NCBI GenBank assembly: GCA_039000515.1
Contig: JBCFYV010000012.1
Location: 6,468,826-6,532,825, forward strand
Direction: 5' to 3'
Origin: Timema cristinae
Lineage: Eukaryota; Arthropoda; Insecta; Phasmatodea; Timematidae
DNA length: 64,000 nt
Position 1 is the first letter of the stretch, and each line of letters opens with the position of its first letter. Shown here one piece after another: positions 10,471 through 22,985 of this stretch. Both the position numbers and the translations under genes were made by a program. A model generated the notes under the pieces. That model worked only from the letters and a program-made list of their open reading frames with translations, was not told the DNA's origin and did no database searches.

Positions 10471-11915
10471 TCCACACTAGTCACTTCTTTAATTCACGTA
10501 CTTACCACGTGCAATATCAACGAGCTGAGTGGCGCTGCAGTCAGTGAGATGATCCCTTTACGTCCCCCCACATTTCCTCCTATTCCTTTCACTTCAGTTT
10601 GAATTATTTCCTCGTGTTATGTTAACGTATCATTTAATTGCAATAGGAGGGACATTATCTAACAATTTTAAAAATTAACAAAACTATTATCATTATATAT
10701 TCATGTATTTAAAAATAGTATCAATGTCACTAAGATCATTTAAAAAATATAGGTCTATTTTGCCAGTACTAATAAGTATGTGGGCAACATTAATTTATTT
10801 GAATTCTTAATTTCAAAATTAAGTTGAATTTAATAAGTTAATAATAAAGTTTGTTTTATTCTAATTTTTACATTCAGATTTGATTTAGTAGATTGTAGAA
10901 ACGATCATCGTCAAACTTAACCTTCAAAATATACTCAACAAATTATTAGGCCTATATTAATTATTAGGTTTTCAAACCAATTGATTGACCATAAAATGGT
11001 CCTTTGAAGTGAATGATTTGTTGAAGCTCCACGCATGCCCTCGCTGTAAGAAAACAAATATATAAGGCATTAATATATTAAGACCTATGATGCATTTTTT
11101 TTAAACGTTCCATTAATTTTTTTAGTCCGAAATGGGGTAAAAATAAAGTTGATTTAATTTTCACTACGATCGATAGATATCTATAACTAATAGGCCTACA
11201 GGTTGACCTATAGATCTAACCGTAGCCAAATAATATAAACGTAAAAGTAAAAATGAACATCTTAGTTGGTTGAACAGAGAATATATCACTATATATATAT
11301 ATATATATAGACCTAATCAATAAACCCTTATCTGATTCAAGATATAAAATACACAATAAACTGTATTGTGCAAGTTAAAATTTAAGTGGATCGCACATTG
11401 CAAGATAATATATTTGTATCAAGAAACTGGTATGCGAAGAATCTATTTTCTTAGTACATTAAATAGTGTAATCGGATATCTGTGATAACGATATTATATC
11501 ATCAATTTCACACCAAAATAAATAATTATTATATAATGTTACTTAGCGCCGATATTTCATCAATAATAATTTATTTCACAACCATTCAGTTTGAAATATC
11601 AAAACCTATTTGAAGGAAACGCGTTTAAGAAATTGACATTGAATCGGCCCTTTATTTGATCATCTAAACCTTGAATATGATTGGCGTCATTAATCATGCA
11701 CGTTATTTCGACGCCTGATTTTATACTTACCTCTTATCAGGAGTCACATTTCGACCTAGATTGTAACAGATATAAAGGCTTATTTTAAATCAGATTATAA
11801 TACTTAATGATATTATAATAAGATTATCTTTGTTTACAAAACTGGAAAGTTTTTGCCGAGTGTAACTTGTAGCTAGCCTCAAGAGAAATTAAACTATCCT
11901 CTGAGATCGTAATTT
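10471..11915. other. AT-rich DNA without recognised features
   Basis: Apart from a (TA)n run at 11290-11309 the stretch has no repeat family or coding segment I can identify. If the exon-like element ending at 10448 is real, this would be intron. Confidence 0.5.
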
Positions 11916-11919
11916 GACA

Positions 11920-12307
11920 TTAAGGTGGGATGGAAGGGTCACAAGAAAAGGCCACTGTTGTTACAGTTTTTATGGCAAAACTTTTTTTTGCTAAAAAAAA
12001 AAATATTGCTCCAGAACCAACATAGAGTTTAATTTTCTTAAAGTGTTGATATCAATGGTTCCTGAATATCTGTCATGAGATAGCGGCATTAGTTGAAAAA
12101 GTTTTTAAATTAAATGAAAGCGTTGTCATTAAATTCCATGACATCCTTGACAGATATTCAAGAAATTTTGAGGTCATCATGTGAAAAAAATAAACTCTTT
12201 GTTTCTACTGAAGTAATATTTGATTTATTTTGAACAAAACATAGTTTTGATACAAAAGCTGCAAAAATACTACCCCTAACTCACCCTCCCTTCCACCCGA
12301 CTTTGAA
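11920..12307. mobile_element. foldback MITE, copy 1 (TTAA family)
   Basis: The left end is TTAAGGTGGGATGG and the right end is CACCCTCCCTTCCACC, with a long internal inverted repeat centred on the motif TTGAAAAAGTTTTTAAATTA. It shares the conserved arm parts (AACATAGAGTTTAATTTTCT and TGATATCAATGGTT types) with five other copies in the window. The right TTAA is lost. No coding capacity. Confidence 0.8.
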
Positions 12308-12654
12308 GCCGATTAGCGTTTACAATTAATTTTGTATCTATGACACTAATAACTACCATAGTGTCGGAACATAACTAAGCCCAAGTTATTTTTACAGACA
12401 GAGTTGGTTAAGCGCCTGTTAGACCAACTTCATCTCTGGCTGAGGAGATAAGATTCCTCCGGAATGCACTGCATGTGGGGTGGGTTGGGGGGGGGGGGCT
12501 GAATTCTTATTTACAGTGGGAAGTTACCCATTCCCTTGGCAAAAGACTGTAGATGTACGTATTTATTCAGAACTCACCTTCCCCATCCTGGATCTATAAG
12601 TTAATTCAAGTTAAAGATAGCCTAGATGGTCTGTAAGACGCTTAGTCATGTTTT

Positions 12655-12865
12655 ATTTTATTTTAATCACGTGTTACTACCCGTCCAGGCTATTTGCATA
12701 TGTATACTACAGATTGGGATAATTATAAAGAAGGTAGAACTCAGAAGAAATGTACCCATGTTAACGTGGAAGGAAAATAGGAAACTATTCAGGAAGAAAT
12801 ACCTCAGTACTCTCATTAAAGATTCGACCTCTGACTCCCGTTACCGGAAAACCATAAATCTAGCA
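12655..12865 (-). mobile_element. SINE-1 copy, diverged
   Basis: The tail reads GTGTTACTACCCGTCCAGG at the left; the body has GTGGAAGGAAAATAGGAAAC and the head remnant GATTCGACCTCTGACTCCCG at the right. An open frame of 113 codons spans the copy but is a chance reading of it. Confidence 0.75.
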
Positions 12866-12969
12866 GTTCTGGAACGCAAGGTTGAAACCACCCCAAAGTT
12901 GAAGGGGGTGGAGGGGGTGGGGCTTCTGCCATTGGCGAAAAAATTTCACAAATATATATGCCTCTAGAA

Positions 12970-14750
12970 GATATTTGGAGCATTTTTTTAATGGATACTA
13001 ACGCAGAAACTTGCTTAGCGCACTTCCCCTAAAATTCCAATAATTCACATGTAGCGGAGTAGATTTCATCAGAATTTATTGATTCATAGTATGGACAAAT
13101 TATTTTATTATAATATTGATATAAAATCCATTCATTAGTCAACTTAGAAATGCATAATATAAAACGTTACTAAAGAAAAAAATTGAATATATTTCCATGA
13201 AAATCAGCGCAGGAAAGGGATTCCCGCTCCACTACAACCCCGATGACAGTAGGCCTATATAGAGCGTTTTTTGTGCTCTAACTTCCAACCTGTGACCCCT
13301 TGCCGCGCGAAACTGCCGCCGACGAGATGTACGCTCGTTTGTTGAAGGGGACTGTCCCCTATGCTGTCAGCGCCACACACGATGTTCCGCTGAACTAACT
13401 GGATGGCGCACACCCGACAATTACACTAACAACTTTGACTGACCCACGTGGAAAATTTTACACATTTGCTACGTGGTGGAGTAGTCGAGTGAGGGCTAGA
13501 GCGCACTAAGTGTACTATTTAATTTAATACAGAGGGGTGTAAAAAAGTAGGTAAACAGTATAGAGCACTGATATCTTCTTGTGTTCTGTACTTAATGGTA
13601 ATATTGTGTACCTCAGTGTAGCAGAAATACTCCAGGAATGTGTTCATAATTAATACAAACAATTTGAACACCATTAATTGGCACTTCTAAAACTGCGAAT
13701 TACCATAACTTATTGGACTAGCTAGAACCTGTATAGCCTACTGTATACCCACATTTGCACCACTCTGTATATCACCACCTGTGGAGGACTCGAAAACTAT
13801 CCAGGAGGTAGCCAAGAAGATTATTGCTCCAGTAACAAGATTTGGAGTTCAACTGTTAATATATACGTTAGAAACAATTTAAGAACCATCTACATACACC
13901 GTACATAAGAAGAGATCTTCTCCACATTCACAGATTTATCTGTTCACAGAGTCCCGATCCGTTGTCCGTAGCCCTACATAGAAGTTCGATCAACAGACTG
14001 TCGTAATGGATGGATATGTATGAGCAACCACAAATAAATAAAATGAATAAAAAGAAATAGTGAAAGTAGAGAAAATGGTTGCCACTTTTAAAACCTACAT
14101 TTACATTGATCTACATTTAATAACAATTCATAGAAAACTTCAATAGATTAAGGCTATCGTTATTTTAATTAAAGACACAAAAATATATATACAAATTATT
14201 ATATGTTCTCGTTTGTTGACACGATATATATAATGTGATTAATTATACACAATATGTGCACACAATTGAAATTAAAATTAACACAAGGATTGTAAGAAAC
14301 TGAGCTTGCATAGTGTTTGTACTAGAAATTCCGTACCAGGGTTCCACGAGAATTCACAAAAGCTTGCTTTTTATTGTCGGCCCATAATTTTTGGACAATG
14401 TGGAAATAAGTTAAGAGACCTCGTGTATTCGAAGAAGATGAAGAGAAAGAAGAGTGCCGGTAATAATGTTAAAAGTGAGGCTGGTAGGAATATTTCTAAG
14501 ACAGGATCAACTATCAAAGGACAGTAATTAGTAAACATAAATAGGCAATAAATAATATTGAAATAATTTATTCAACAGAGTGAGTAAGTTATTATTTATC
14601 AATCCTACTGGTTTACATGTATATTTTGTAATTTTCACCTGTCGAACCCAATATGTGTCAGCCCGAGATTCTACGAAATATTTTAAGGATTCTCCAGACA
14701 AAAAAAGTTGGTAATTCCTGGTCTAAACGATGCTTATCAGAAGGCCTACA
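12970..14750. other. mostly unique DNA; GC-richer patch at 13.2-13.5 kb
   Basis: At 13200-13500 there is a patch with GCCGCGCGAAACTGCCGCCG and a 23-codon ORF from the ATG at 13327 (Met-Tyr-Ala-Arg start, stop at 13398). It might be part of an exon or promoter. The ORF at 14306-14527 ends in a Lys/Arg-rich segment but has no recognisable domain. The rest is AT-rich. Confidence 0.35.
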
Positions 14751-14756
14751 ATACAA

Positions 14757-14935
14757 TTGGCAAAAGTGGTCAAGCTTTTATTGTTGCTGACTGAGAGGTC
14801 GAGGTTAAATTCCTCGCCGGCCCCACAGTGGGTAAGAAGGGGTTCCCCATCCTCTCTTAATGGTGATGCGGGCACATTTCCTTAAATCTCTTCTTAAAAA
14901 TATATTTTTACTAACCCTGTTGTTAGACGTATGGA
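14757..14935 (+). mobile_element. SINE-1-related fragment
   Basis: The box B region GAGAGGTCGAGGTTAAATTC is followed by GCGGGCACATTTCCTTAAAT, matching the family body, and a weak tail. Diverged. Confidence 0.5.
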
Positions 14936-14982
14936 TAGAAAAATACCGTGTTGTTTTGGCAGAAGACAGTTTATAACTTTAA

Positions 14983-15035
14983 TTATATATATGTATATAT
15001 GTGTATATATATGTATATATTATATATATATACAA
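14983..15035. repeat. (TA/TG)n microsatellite
   Basis: An interrupted TA tract with TATG units. It lies just beyond the 3' end of the SINE-4 copy and could have grown from its tail. Confidence 0.85.
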
Positions 15036-15039
15036 TCTT

Positions 15040-15400
15040 ATTTACACATGTCACATATGTATGTATATACAAGCGTTATATACTCATGGCGTCAATCCAC
15101 AAGTGAGCTATACCAAACGTGGGGCCGCCACATGTTGGCGAATATAGTACCAACATCTACAGATAGAGGGTGTCATGTCGTAATCCCAACGAACCCTGCG
15201 GTCGTTAATCTTAGTTTTCTAGACCGGAGCTGCTACTTGTTTATTCAAGTAGCTCCTCATTGGTCCTCACGGGGCTGAGTGTACCCCGTACCAGACCCAC
15301 TGCTTCACAGAGAAATCTGTAAGCACTGGGGATTGAACCCGGTTCCTCTGGATCCGTATCTTTATCCGGAATCCCTGACTACTAGACCACATATATGGTT
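15040..15400 (-). mobile_element. SINE-4 (tRNA-derived SINE, ~350 bp)
   Basis: On the minus strand the head at 15321-15400 has box A-like TGGTCTAGTAGTCAGG and box B GGGTTCAATCCCC at tRNA-like spacing. A well-conserved, GC-richer body of about 280 bp follows, then the TA-rich tract. The head and body differ from SINE-1. The 115-codon ORF on the opposite strand is a by-product. Confidence 0.6.
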
Positions 15401-15473
15401 TGTATTAATTTAAAGGTCTACTATCTCAATAATTATGAGCATTTAACACTCATTTAATTACTTAAATGAGTAT

Positions 15474-15605
15474 CAATGGGTAAGGAAGCGTGAAAAAGGA
15501 AATGTTCCCACATTTTCCTGTAGGGAAACCCTTCTTCCATACACCCTGTTGAAATTAGAATCCTTACCTCCCCATCAACAGAAACCAGACCAGAAGATCT
15601 TTACC
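15474..15605 (-). mobile_element. SINE-1 fragment
   Basis: Read on the minus strand, the head/body remnant contains GAGGTAAGGATTCTAATTTC and TTCCCTACAGGAAAATGTGG. Box A is not kept and the tail is missing. Confidence 0.45.
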
Positions 15606-15923
15606 ATTTACTCCATGGGCACACTGGTGTGGGTCCTATTGTAGTTAAAAGTGCTCGTCACATTGAGATGTGCTTAGAATCAAATTAAAAGCTCCAGATT
15701 ATTTGTGGTTTGAACGCTTTAAAGTTCCGTGGAGGATGAATCCTAACACAACCAGTGGACACGTTTTGCAAAGGTGTCAGACTCTTCTGGGCTTCCACTG
15801 ACAAGGAGGTTGGAGTTAGAAACATATGCATAAAAAAATAATTTAAATTATCAATCCCCGAACATTTAACTAAGAAGTGTTTAGCGCACTCCTTTTCTTA
15901 AGTCTCTGAAGTCAAGTGTAAAA

Positions 15924-16324
15924 TTAAGGTGGGGATGCAGAGAACGCGTTAAAGGTCAGTGTTTTTGCAGGTTTTTAACATAAACCTTATTTTTTGTCAA
16001 AAGAAATCAAATATTGCTTCAGTACAAATATAGAGATTACTTTTTTTTCATATGTTGGTATCAACAGTTGTTGAGTATCTACCATGAGCATAGTTGCATC
16101 ATCTAACAAACTTTTTAAATGAATATAAAAGGTTTTAATGAAATTCTAGGACATTCTTGAGAGATATTCAACAACTGTTGAGATCATCACGTGAAGAAAA
16201 TTAGACTCTATTTTTGTAGAGAAGCAACATTTGATATATTTTGACAAAAAAAAAGTTTTGCTTTATAAACTGCAAAAACACTTACCCTTTCTCGCGTTCC
16301 CTTTATTGGGCATCTCCACCTTAA
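15924..16324. mobile_element. foldback MITE, copy 2 (TTAA family)
   Basis: TTAAGGTGGGGATGC at the left and CATCTCCACCTTAA at the right give a TTAA duplication around GGTGG/CCACC ends. The arms share ATAGAGATTAC and TTGTTGAGTATC type motifs with the other copies and meet at AAACTTTTTAAATGAATAT. TTAA target duplication is typical of piggyBac-type elements, so a piggyBac-related MITE is the likeliest class. Confidence 0.85.
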
Positions 16325-16536
16325 GGGGTGGGTGTACAATAATAATCCATTGGCGCATACCGATTAGGCTCGGTTTAAGAGTGGTTGGGGTTTGGCCCCA
16401 TGCTGGTGTACTTACTAGCTGACCCCGGCTGTTGCTTCATTGCACTAAAGAGGGATGTAAATGTTTCCCAAAGGTGCAGCAAGTGATGGAAAGTATGACA
16501 CAACACGATACTAACCTAGACTCACCTAACCTTTAC

Positions 16537-16735
16537 TGGCCCCTTGGTATAGTGGTCAGCGCACCTTTCTACAAGCCTAGGAGTCCAGGGTTTGATTGCC
16601 GGCTGGTTATTTGGGGTATTTTTCCCATAAGGGTCACTATCCCAACGGAGTTTGGATGGTTAGGCTTATGTTAGGCAAATACTCCATTGGTTCCACAACA
16701 TAATATCTATCATCACATCATCTGATTGCGGGTAC
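16537..16735 (+). mobile_element. SINE-3 head (tRNA-derived)
   Basis: The tRNA-like head at 16537-16606 has box A GGTATAGTGGTCAGCGC and box B AGGGTTTGATTGCCGGC. The body continues with TTTTTCCCATAAGGGTCAC and CCAACGGAGTTTGG, then runs into the 62 bp array without a break. The array therefore appears to lie inside this SINE. Confidence 0.7.
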
Positions 16736-19700
16736 TGTGCCAACGGAGTGGCTTACAGTCTAAACATAAGGCGATATCAAGGTCTCTCCCGGTTATATGT
16801 GCCAAGGAGTGGCTTACAGTCTAAACATAAGGCGATGTCAAGGTCTCTCCCGGTTATATGTGCCAAGCGGAGTAGCTTACAGTCTAAACATAAGGCGATG
16901 TCAAGGTCTCTCCCGGTTATATGTGCCAAGGAGTGGTTACAGTCTAACATAAGGCGATGTCAAGGTCTCTCCCGGTTATATGTGCCAACGGAGTGGCTTA
17001 CAGTCTACACATAAGGCGATGTCAAGGTCTCTCCCGGTTTATGTGCCAACGGAGTGGCTTACAGTCTAAACATAGGCGATGTCAAGGTCTCTCCCGGTTA
17101 TATGTGCCACGGAGTAGCTTACAGTCTAAACATAAGGCGATATCAAGGTCTCTCCCGGTTATATGTGCCAACGGAGTGGCTTACAGTCTAAACATAAGGC
17201 GATGTCAAGGTCTCTCTCCGGTTATATGTGCCAACGGAGTGGCTTACAGTCTAACATAAGGCGATATCAAGGTCTCTCTCCCGGTTATATGTGCCAACGG
17301 AGTGGCTTACATTAAACTAAAGCATGTCTCTCCGTTATATGTCCAACGAGTGGCTTACAGTATAAATCATTAAGGCGATAGATCAGGTCTCTATCGGTTA
17401 TTGTGCCATCGGAGTGCTTACAGTCTAAATCATAAGGCGATTCAAGTCTCCTCCAGTTAATTGCCAACGAGTAGCTACAGTCTAACATAAGGCGATATCA
17501 AGGTCTCTCTCCGGTTATATGTGCCACGACGTGGCTACAGTCTAACATTATAGGCGATTGTCAAGGTTTCTTCCCGGTATATTGCCAACAGGAGTTGGCT
17601 TACAGTCTAAACATAAGGCGATATCAAAGAGTCTTCTCCTCGTTATATGTGCCAACGGAGTGGCTTACAGTCTAAACATAAGGCGATGTCAAGGTCTCTC
17701 CCGGTTATATGTGCCAACGGAGTGGCTTACAGTCTAAACATAAGGCGATATCAAGGTCTCTCCCGTTATATGTGCCAACGGAGTGGCTTACAGTCTAAAC
17801 AAAGGCGATTCAAGGTCTCCTCCCGGTTATATGTGCCAACGGAGTGGCTTACAGTCTAAACATAAGGCGATGTCAAGGTCTCCTCCCGGTTATATGTGCC
17901 AACGGAGTGGCTTACAGTCTAAACATAAGGCGATTCAAGGTCTCTCTCCCGGTTATATGTGCCAACGGAGTGGCTTACAGTCTAACATAAGGCGATATCA
18001 AGGTCTCTCCCGTTATATGTGCCAACGGAGTGGCTTACAGTCTAAACATAAGGCGATGTCAAGGTTCTCTCCCGGTTATATGTGCCAACGGAGTGGCTTA
18101 CAGTCTAAACATAAGGCGATGTCAAGGTCTCTCCCCGGTTATATGTGCCAACGGAGTGGCTTACAGTCTAAACATAAGGCGATGTCAAGGTCTCTCTCCC
18201 GGTTATATGTGCCAACGGAGTGGCTTACAGTCTAAACATAAGGCGATGTCAAGGTCTCTCCCGTTATATGTGCCACGGAGTGGCTTACAGTCTAAACATA
18301 AGGCGATGTCAAGGTCTCTCTCCCGGTTATATGTGCCAACGGAGTGGCTTACAGTCTAAACATAAAGGCGATGTCAAGGTCTCTCCCGGTTATATGTGCC
18401 AACGGAGTGGCTTACAGTCTAAACATAAGGCGATGTCAAGGGTTTCTCTCCCGGTTATATTTTGCCAACGGAGTGGCTTACAGTCTAAACATAAGGCGAT
18501 ATCAAGGTCTCTCCCGGTTATATGTGCCAACGGAGTGGCTTACAGTCTAAACATAAGGCGATGTCAAGGTCTCTCTCCCTGGTTATATGTGCCAACGGAG
18601 TGGCTTACAGTCTAACATAAGGCGATATCAAGGTCTCTCCCGGTTATATGTGCCAACGGAGTGGCTTACAGTCTAAACATAAGGCGATGTCAAGGTCTAT
18701 CTCCCGTTATATGTGCCAACGGAGTGGCTTACAGTCTAAACATAAGGCGATTCAAGGTCTCTCCCTGTTATATGTGCCAACGGAGTGGCTTACAGTCTAA
18801 CATAAGGCGATATCAAGGTCCTCTCCCGTTATATGTGCCAACGGAGTGGCTTACAGTCTAAACATAAGGCGATATCAAGGTCTCTCTCCCGAGTTATATG
18901 TGCCAACGGAGTGCTTACAGTCTAAACATAAGGCGATATCAAGGTCTCTCCCGTTATATGTGCCAACGGAGTGGCTTACAGTCTAAACATAAGGCGATGA
19001 TCAAGGTCTCTCCCCGGTTATATGTGCCAACGAGTGGCTTACAGTCTAACATAAGGCGATTTCAAGGTCTCTCTCCCGTTATATGTGCCAACGGAGTGGC
19101 TTACAGTCTACACATAAGGCGATTCAAGGTCCTCTCCCGTTATATGTGCCAACGGAGTGGCTTACAGTCTAAACATAAGGCGATGTCAAGGTCTCTCCCG
19201 GTTATATGTGCCAACGGAGTGGCTTACAGTCTAAACATAAGGCGATTCAAGGTCTCTCCCGTTATATGTGCCAACGGAGTGGCTTACAGTCTAAACATAA
19301 GGCGATGTCAAGGTTCTCTCCCGGTTATATGTGCCAACGGAGTGCTTACAGTCTAAACATAAGGCGATGTCAAGGTCTCTCCCGGTTATATGTGCCAACG
19401 GATGGCTTACAGTCTAACATAAGGCGATGTCAAGGTCTCTCCCGGTTATATGTGCCAACGGAGTGGCTTACAGTCTAAACATAAGGCGATGTCAAGGTCT
19501 CTCCCGGTTATATGTGCCAACGGAGTGGCTTACAGTCTAAACATAAGGCGATGTCAAGGTCCTCTCCCGTTATATGTGCCACGGAGTAGCTTACAGTCTA
19601 AAATAAGGCGATATCAAGGTCTCTCTCCCGTGTTATATGTGCCAACGGAGTGGCTTACAGTCTAAACATAAAGGCGATATCAAGGTCTCCTCCCGGTTAT

Positions 19701-21451
19701 ATGTGCCAACGGAGTGGCTTACAGTATAAACATAAGGCGATATCAAGGTCTCTCTCCCGGTTATATGTGCCAACGGAGTAGCTTACAGTCTAAACATAAG
19801 GCGATATCAAGGTCTCTCTCCCTGTATATGTGACCACGGAGTGTTTACAGTCTAAACATAAGGCGATGTCAAGGTCTCTCTCCCGGTTATATGTGCCAAC
19901 GGAGTGGCTTACAGTCTAAACATAAGGCGATGTCAAGGTCTTCTCCCGTTATATGTGCCAACGGAGTGGCTTACAGTCTAAACATAAGGCGATGTCAAGG
20001 TTTCTTCCCGTTATATGTGCCAACGGAGTGGCTTACAGTCTAACATAAGGCGATGTCAAGGTCTCCTCCCGGTTATATGTGCCAACGGAGTGGCTTACAG
20101 TCTAAACATAAGGCGATGTCAAGGTTTCTCCCGGTTATATGTGCCAGCGGAGTGGCTTACAGTCTAAACATAAGGCGATGTCAAGGTCTCTCCCGGTTAT
20201 ATGTGCCAACGGAGTGGCTTACAGTCTAAACATAAGGCGATGTCAAGGTTTCTCCCGGTTATATGTGCCACGGAGTGGCTTACAGTCTAAACATAAGGCG
20301 ATGTCAAGGTCTCTCCCGGTTATATGTGCCAACGGAGTGGCTTACCGTCTACATATAAGGCGATGTCAAGGTCTCTCCCGGTTATATGTGCCAGCGGAGT
20401 AGCTTACAGTCTTAACATAAAGGCGATATCAAGGTCTCTCTCCCTGTTATATGTGCCAACGGAGTGGCTTACAGTCTAAACATAAGGCGATGTCAAGGTC
20501 TCTCCCGGTTATATGTGCCAACGGAGTGGCTTACAGTCTAAACATAAGGCGATGTAAAGGTTTCTCCCGGTTATATGTGCCAACGGAGTGGCTTACAGTC
20601 TAAACATAAGGCGATGTCAAGGTCTCTCCCGGTTATATGTGCCAACGGAGTGGCTTACAGTCTAAACATAAGGCGATGTCAAGGTTTCTCCCAGTTATAT
20701 GTGCCAGCGGAGTGGCTTACAGTCTAAACATAAGGCGATGTCAAGGTTTCTCCCGGTTATATGTGCCAACGGAGTGGCTTACAGTCTAAACATAAGGCGA
20801 TGTCAAGGTTCTCTCCCGGTTATATGTGCCAACGGAGTGGCTTACAGTCTACATATAAGGCGATGTCAAGGTCTCTCCCGGTTATATGTGCCAACGGAGT
20901 GGCTTACAGTCTAAACATAAGGCGATGTCAAGGTCTCTCCCGGTTATATGTGCCAACGGAGTGGCTTACAGTCTAAACATAATGCGATGTCAAGGTTTCT
21001 CCCAGTTATATGTGCCAGCGGAGTGGTTTACAGTCTACATATAAGCGATGTCAAGGTTCTCTCCCGGTTATATGTGCCAACGGAGTGGCTTACAGTCTAA
21101 CATAAGGCGATGTCAAGGTTTCCTCCCGGTTATATGTGCCAGCGGAGTGGCTTACAGTCTAAACATAAGGCGATGTCAAGGTCTCTCCCGGTTATATGTG
21201 CCAACGGAGTGGCTTACAGTCTAAACATAAGGCGATGTCAAGGTTCTCCCGGTTATATGTGCCAGCGGAGTGGCTTACAGTCTAAACATAAGGCGATGTC
21301 AAGGTCTTCTCCCGGTTATATGTGCCAACGGAGTGGCTTACAGTCTACATATAAGGCGATGTCAAGGTCTCTCCCGGTTATATGTGCCAGCGGAGTAGCT
21401 TACAGTCTAAACATAAGGCGATGTCAAGGTCTCTCCCGGTTATATGTGCCA
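16736..21451 (+). repeat. ~62 bp satellite array, about 76 copies
   Basis: The unit starts GTGCCAACGGAGTGGCTTAC, continues through CATAAGGCGATGTCAAGG and ends TCTCTCCCGGTTATAT. Variants include GATATC for GATGTC, CTCTCTCC length changes, and CAGCGG for CAACGG. Units at about 17290-17640 are badly disturbed by small indels, unlike the clean right part. The unit length is not a multiple of three, and the many ORFs here are by-products. A SINE-3 head is at the left end and a SINE-like tail at the right. Confidence 0.95.
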
Positions 21452-21480
21452 TACGATAGATAAATAAACCTAAGCCTATG
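21452..21480 (+). mobile_element. probable SINE-3 3' tail
   Basis: The last array unit passes directly into ATACGATAGATAAATAAACC, an A-rich simple tail of the kind ending SINEs. With the tRNA head at 16537 this suggests that one SINE brackets the whole array. Confidence 0.4.
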
Positions 21481-21639
21481 ACACATCGGGTTCTGTCTGT
21501 GTAAAATGAAAAGTCTCGCCGAATTAATACAATATAAAGGGCTGAATTAGTATTATGGCTGGGGCCAAAATAGAACTGATCTAGAATCATGGTGTTATCC
21601 AACATTTTGTATTTAAAAACCAAGACTTCAAGCCATAGC

Positions 21640-22110
21640 GTTGTACTTTGCAGCCACCTTCCTTTATAGTAGGATCGTCAGACACATAACCTTTTATATT
21701 TGGATCCCTTTACATTTGGATTGCCCTAGAAATAACCTTTTATAATCATATCCACTTTAAATGGTCTTTTATAGTCGGATATACATGAAAATAGATGTTT
21801 ACTATCAAATAATCATAGACATCACATTTTATAACCGGATCAGCATATAGTTTTATATTTGGATCGTCATGGGATTACTATAGTTGTCAAATTGCCATTT
21901 AAATAAACTTATATCGTCATATGATCATAAAAAATAGACTTTACAGTTGGCTTGCCCTAAAAATAACCTTTTTTAGTTGTATTCCTCTAAAATTGCCTTT
22001 CACTGTTAGTTTCCCTATAATAGCCTATTTTAGTTACATTACCCAAATAATGACCTTTTATAATTGTTCTTAGAGTAATCTAATACAGTCTGATTGCCAA
22101 AAAATATATT
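21640..22110. repeat. decayed ~30-35 bp tandem repeat
   Basis: The motif AACCTTTTATA(A/G)TTGGAT followed by TGCCCTA recurs at irregular 30-40 bp steps with heavy divergence (for example near 21720, 21755, 21955, 21990 and 22040). The whole stretch appears to be an old array. No coding. Confidence 0.6.
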
Positions 22111-22193
22111 TACGTAAGAGATACGAATAAATATCTAACGGCTAACATTGACAAAATCTCTTTATATTATTATCTTTCCGCCATTAAAGTTTC

Positions 22194-22209
22194 CATATAT
22201 ATATATATA
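22194..22209. repeat. (TA)n microsatellite
   Basis: Eight TA units. Confidence 0.85.
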
Positions 22210-22724
22210 AAGTAAAATATGATAGAGCTCTTGGATTGGCGTATGATTACTTGAAAGCATATCTAGTATTTTGATTAGTTAAAATTGAAAGTAAAATATT
22301 TTCGTTCTTGTTACGATCCATCTTTATATCTGTCCCTTATCCCAGTTTTCCTCGCAGCATTTAATGCAACATGGTTGTGTGCACAGAGCTAATGACGATT
22401 AATTGAAGGAGTAAATGAAGTTGAAATCCTGTGAATGTCGGCTGATGTGCGGACCCTCCACAGCCAACAATTACACTTTGACCCCTGCAATTATACCCCT
22501 CCCGACATGATACGTGGATATTACAGCGCAGATGAGACTCATTACCTGCCATCCATACTTTGTTCTTGTAAACCCTTGCATAGATTATTAACCCAGCCAT
22601 TATTGGTTCGAAATCCAGCGTTGTACTTCTGCAAGGTAGCTATCTACATAATATAAGTTGTTATCGTTTACAAGAGATGACTCAAACAGGCTTGATCACC
22701 AATACTGCCATAGATTATTTGTTT

Positions 22725-22827
22725 CTCTTATTAACACCATGGTTATACGCATATATAGTGATTACTTTTTTGGAGTAAGCATAAGGAAGATAGAATTTAA
22801 AGGTAATTTACTCACGTTTGTGTATCC
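22725..22827 (-). mobile_element. SINE-1 3' fragment
   Basis: The fragment contains CATGGTTATACGCATATATA and the body GTAATTTACTCACGTTTGTG, then stops abruptly at the start of a SINE-2 copy that probably inserted there. Confidence 0.65.
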
Positions 22828-22985
22828 AACAGCTTAGCTTGTCTATCTACTGAGCTAAGGGTATCTGGTTCAATTTAAGTCATGGCTGAAAAACTTATCA
22901 TTGGTGAAATGTGGTTTTACCCTTTCACAGTGATGAATTAACAGCTGGGGACTGGATGTTGTGTTTGTCTTAGTCTTAAGTTAGA
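22828..22985 (+). mobile_element. SINE-2 copy (tRNA-derived)
   Basis: Degraded head GCTTAGCTTGTCTATCTACT is followed by a box B remnant and the body AAATGTGGTTTTACCCTTTC, then ACTGGATGTTGTGTTTGTCT. The body matches, in the opposite orientation, the element at 27596-27815. Confidence 0.75.

Noticed and set aside
14931..15278. 115-codon ORF as a gene
   Set aside because: Its N-terminal half is encoded by the TA microsatellite and the rest by the complement of SINE-4.
15321..15400. Functional tRNA gene on the minus strand
   Set aside because: Boxes are present, but a long conserved non-tRNA body follows, as expected of a SINE.
16748..21463. Many overlapping repetitive ORFs suggesting a repeat protein
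   Set aside because: The unit is about 62 bp, not a multiple of three, and frames are constantly changed by small indels. The peptides are the same DNA unit read in rotating frames.
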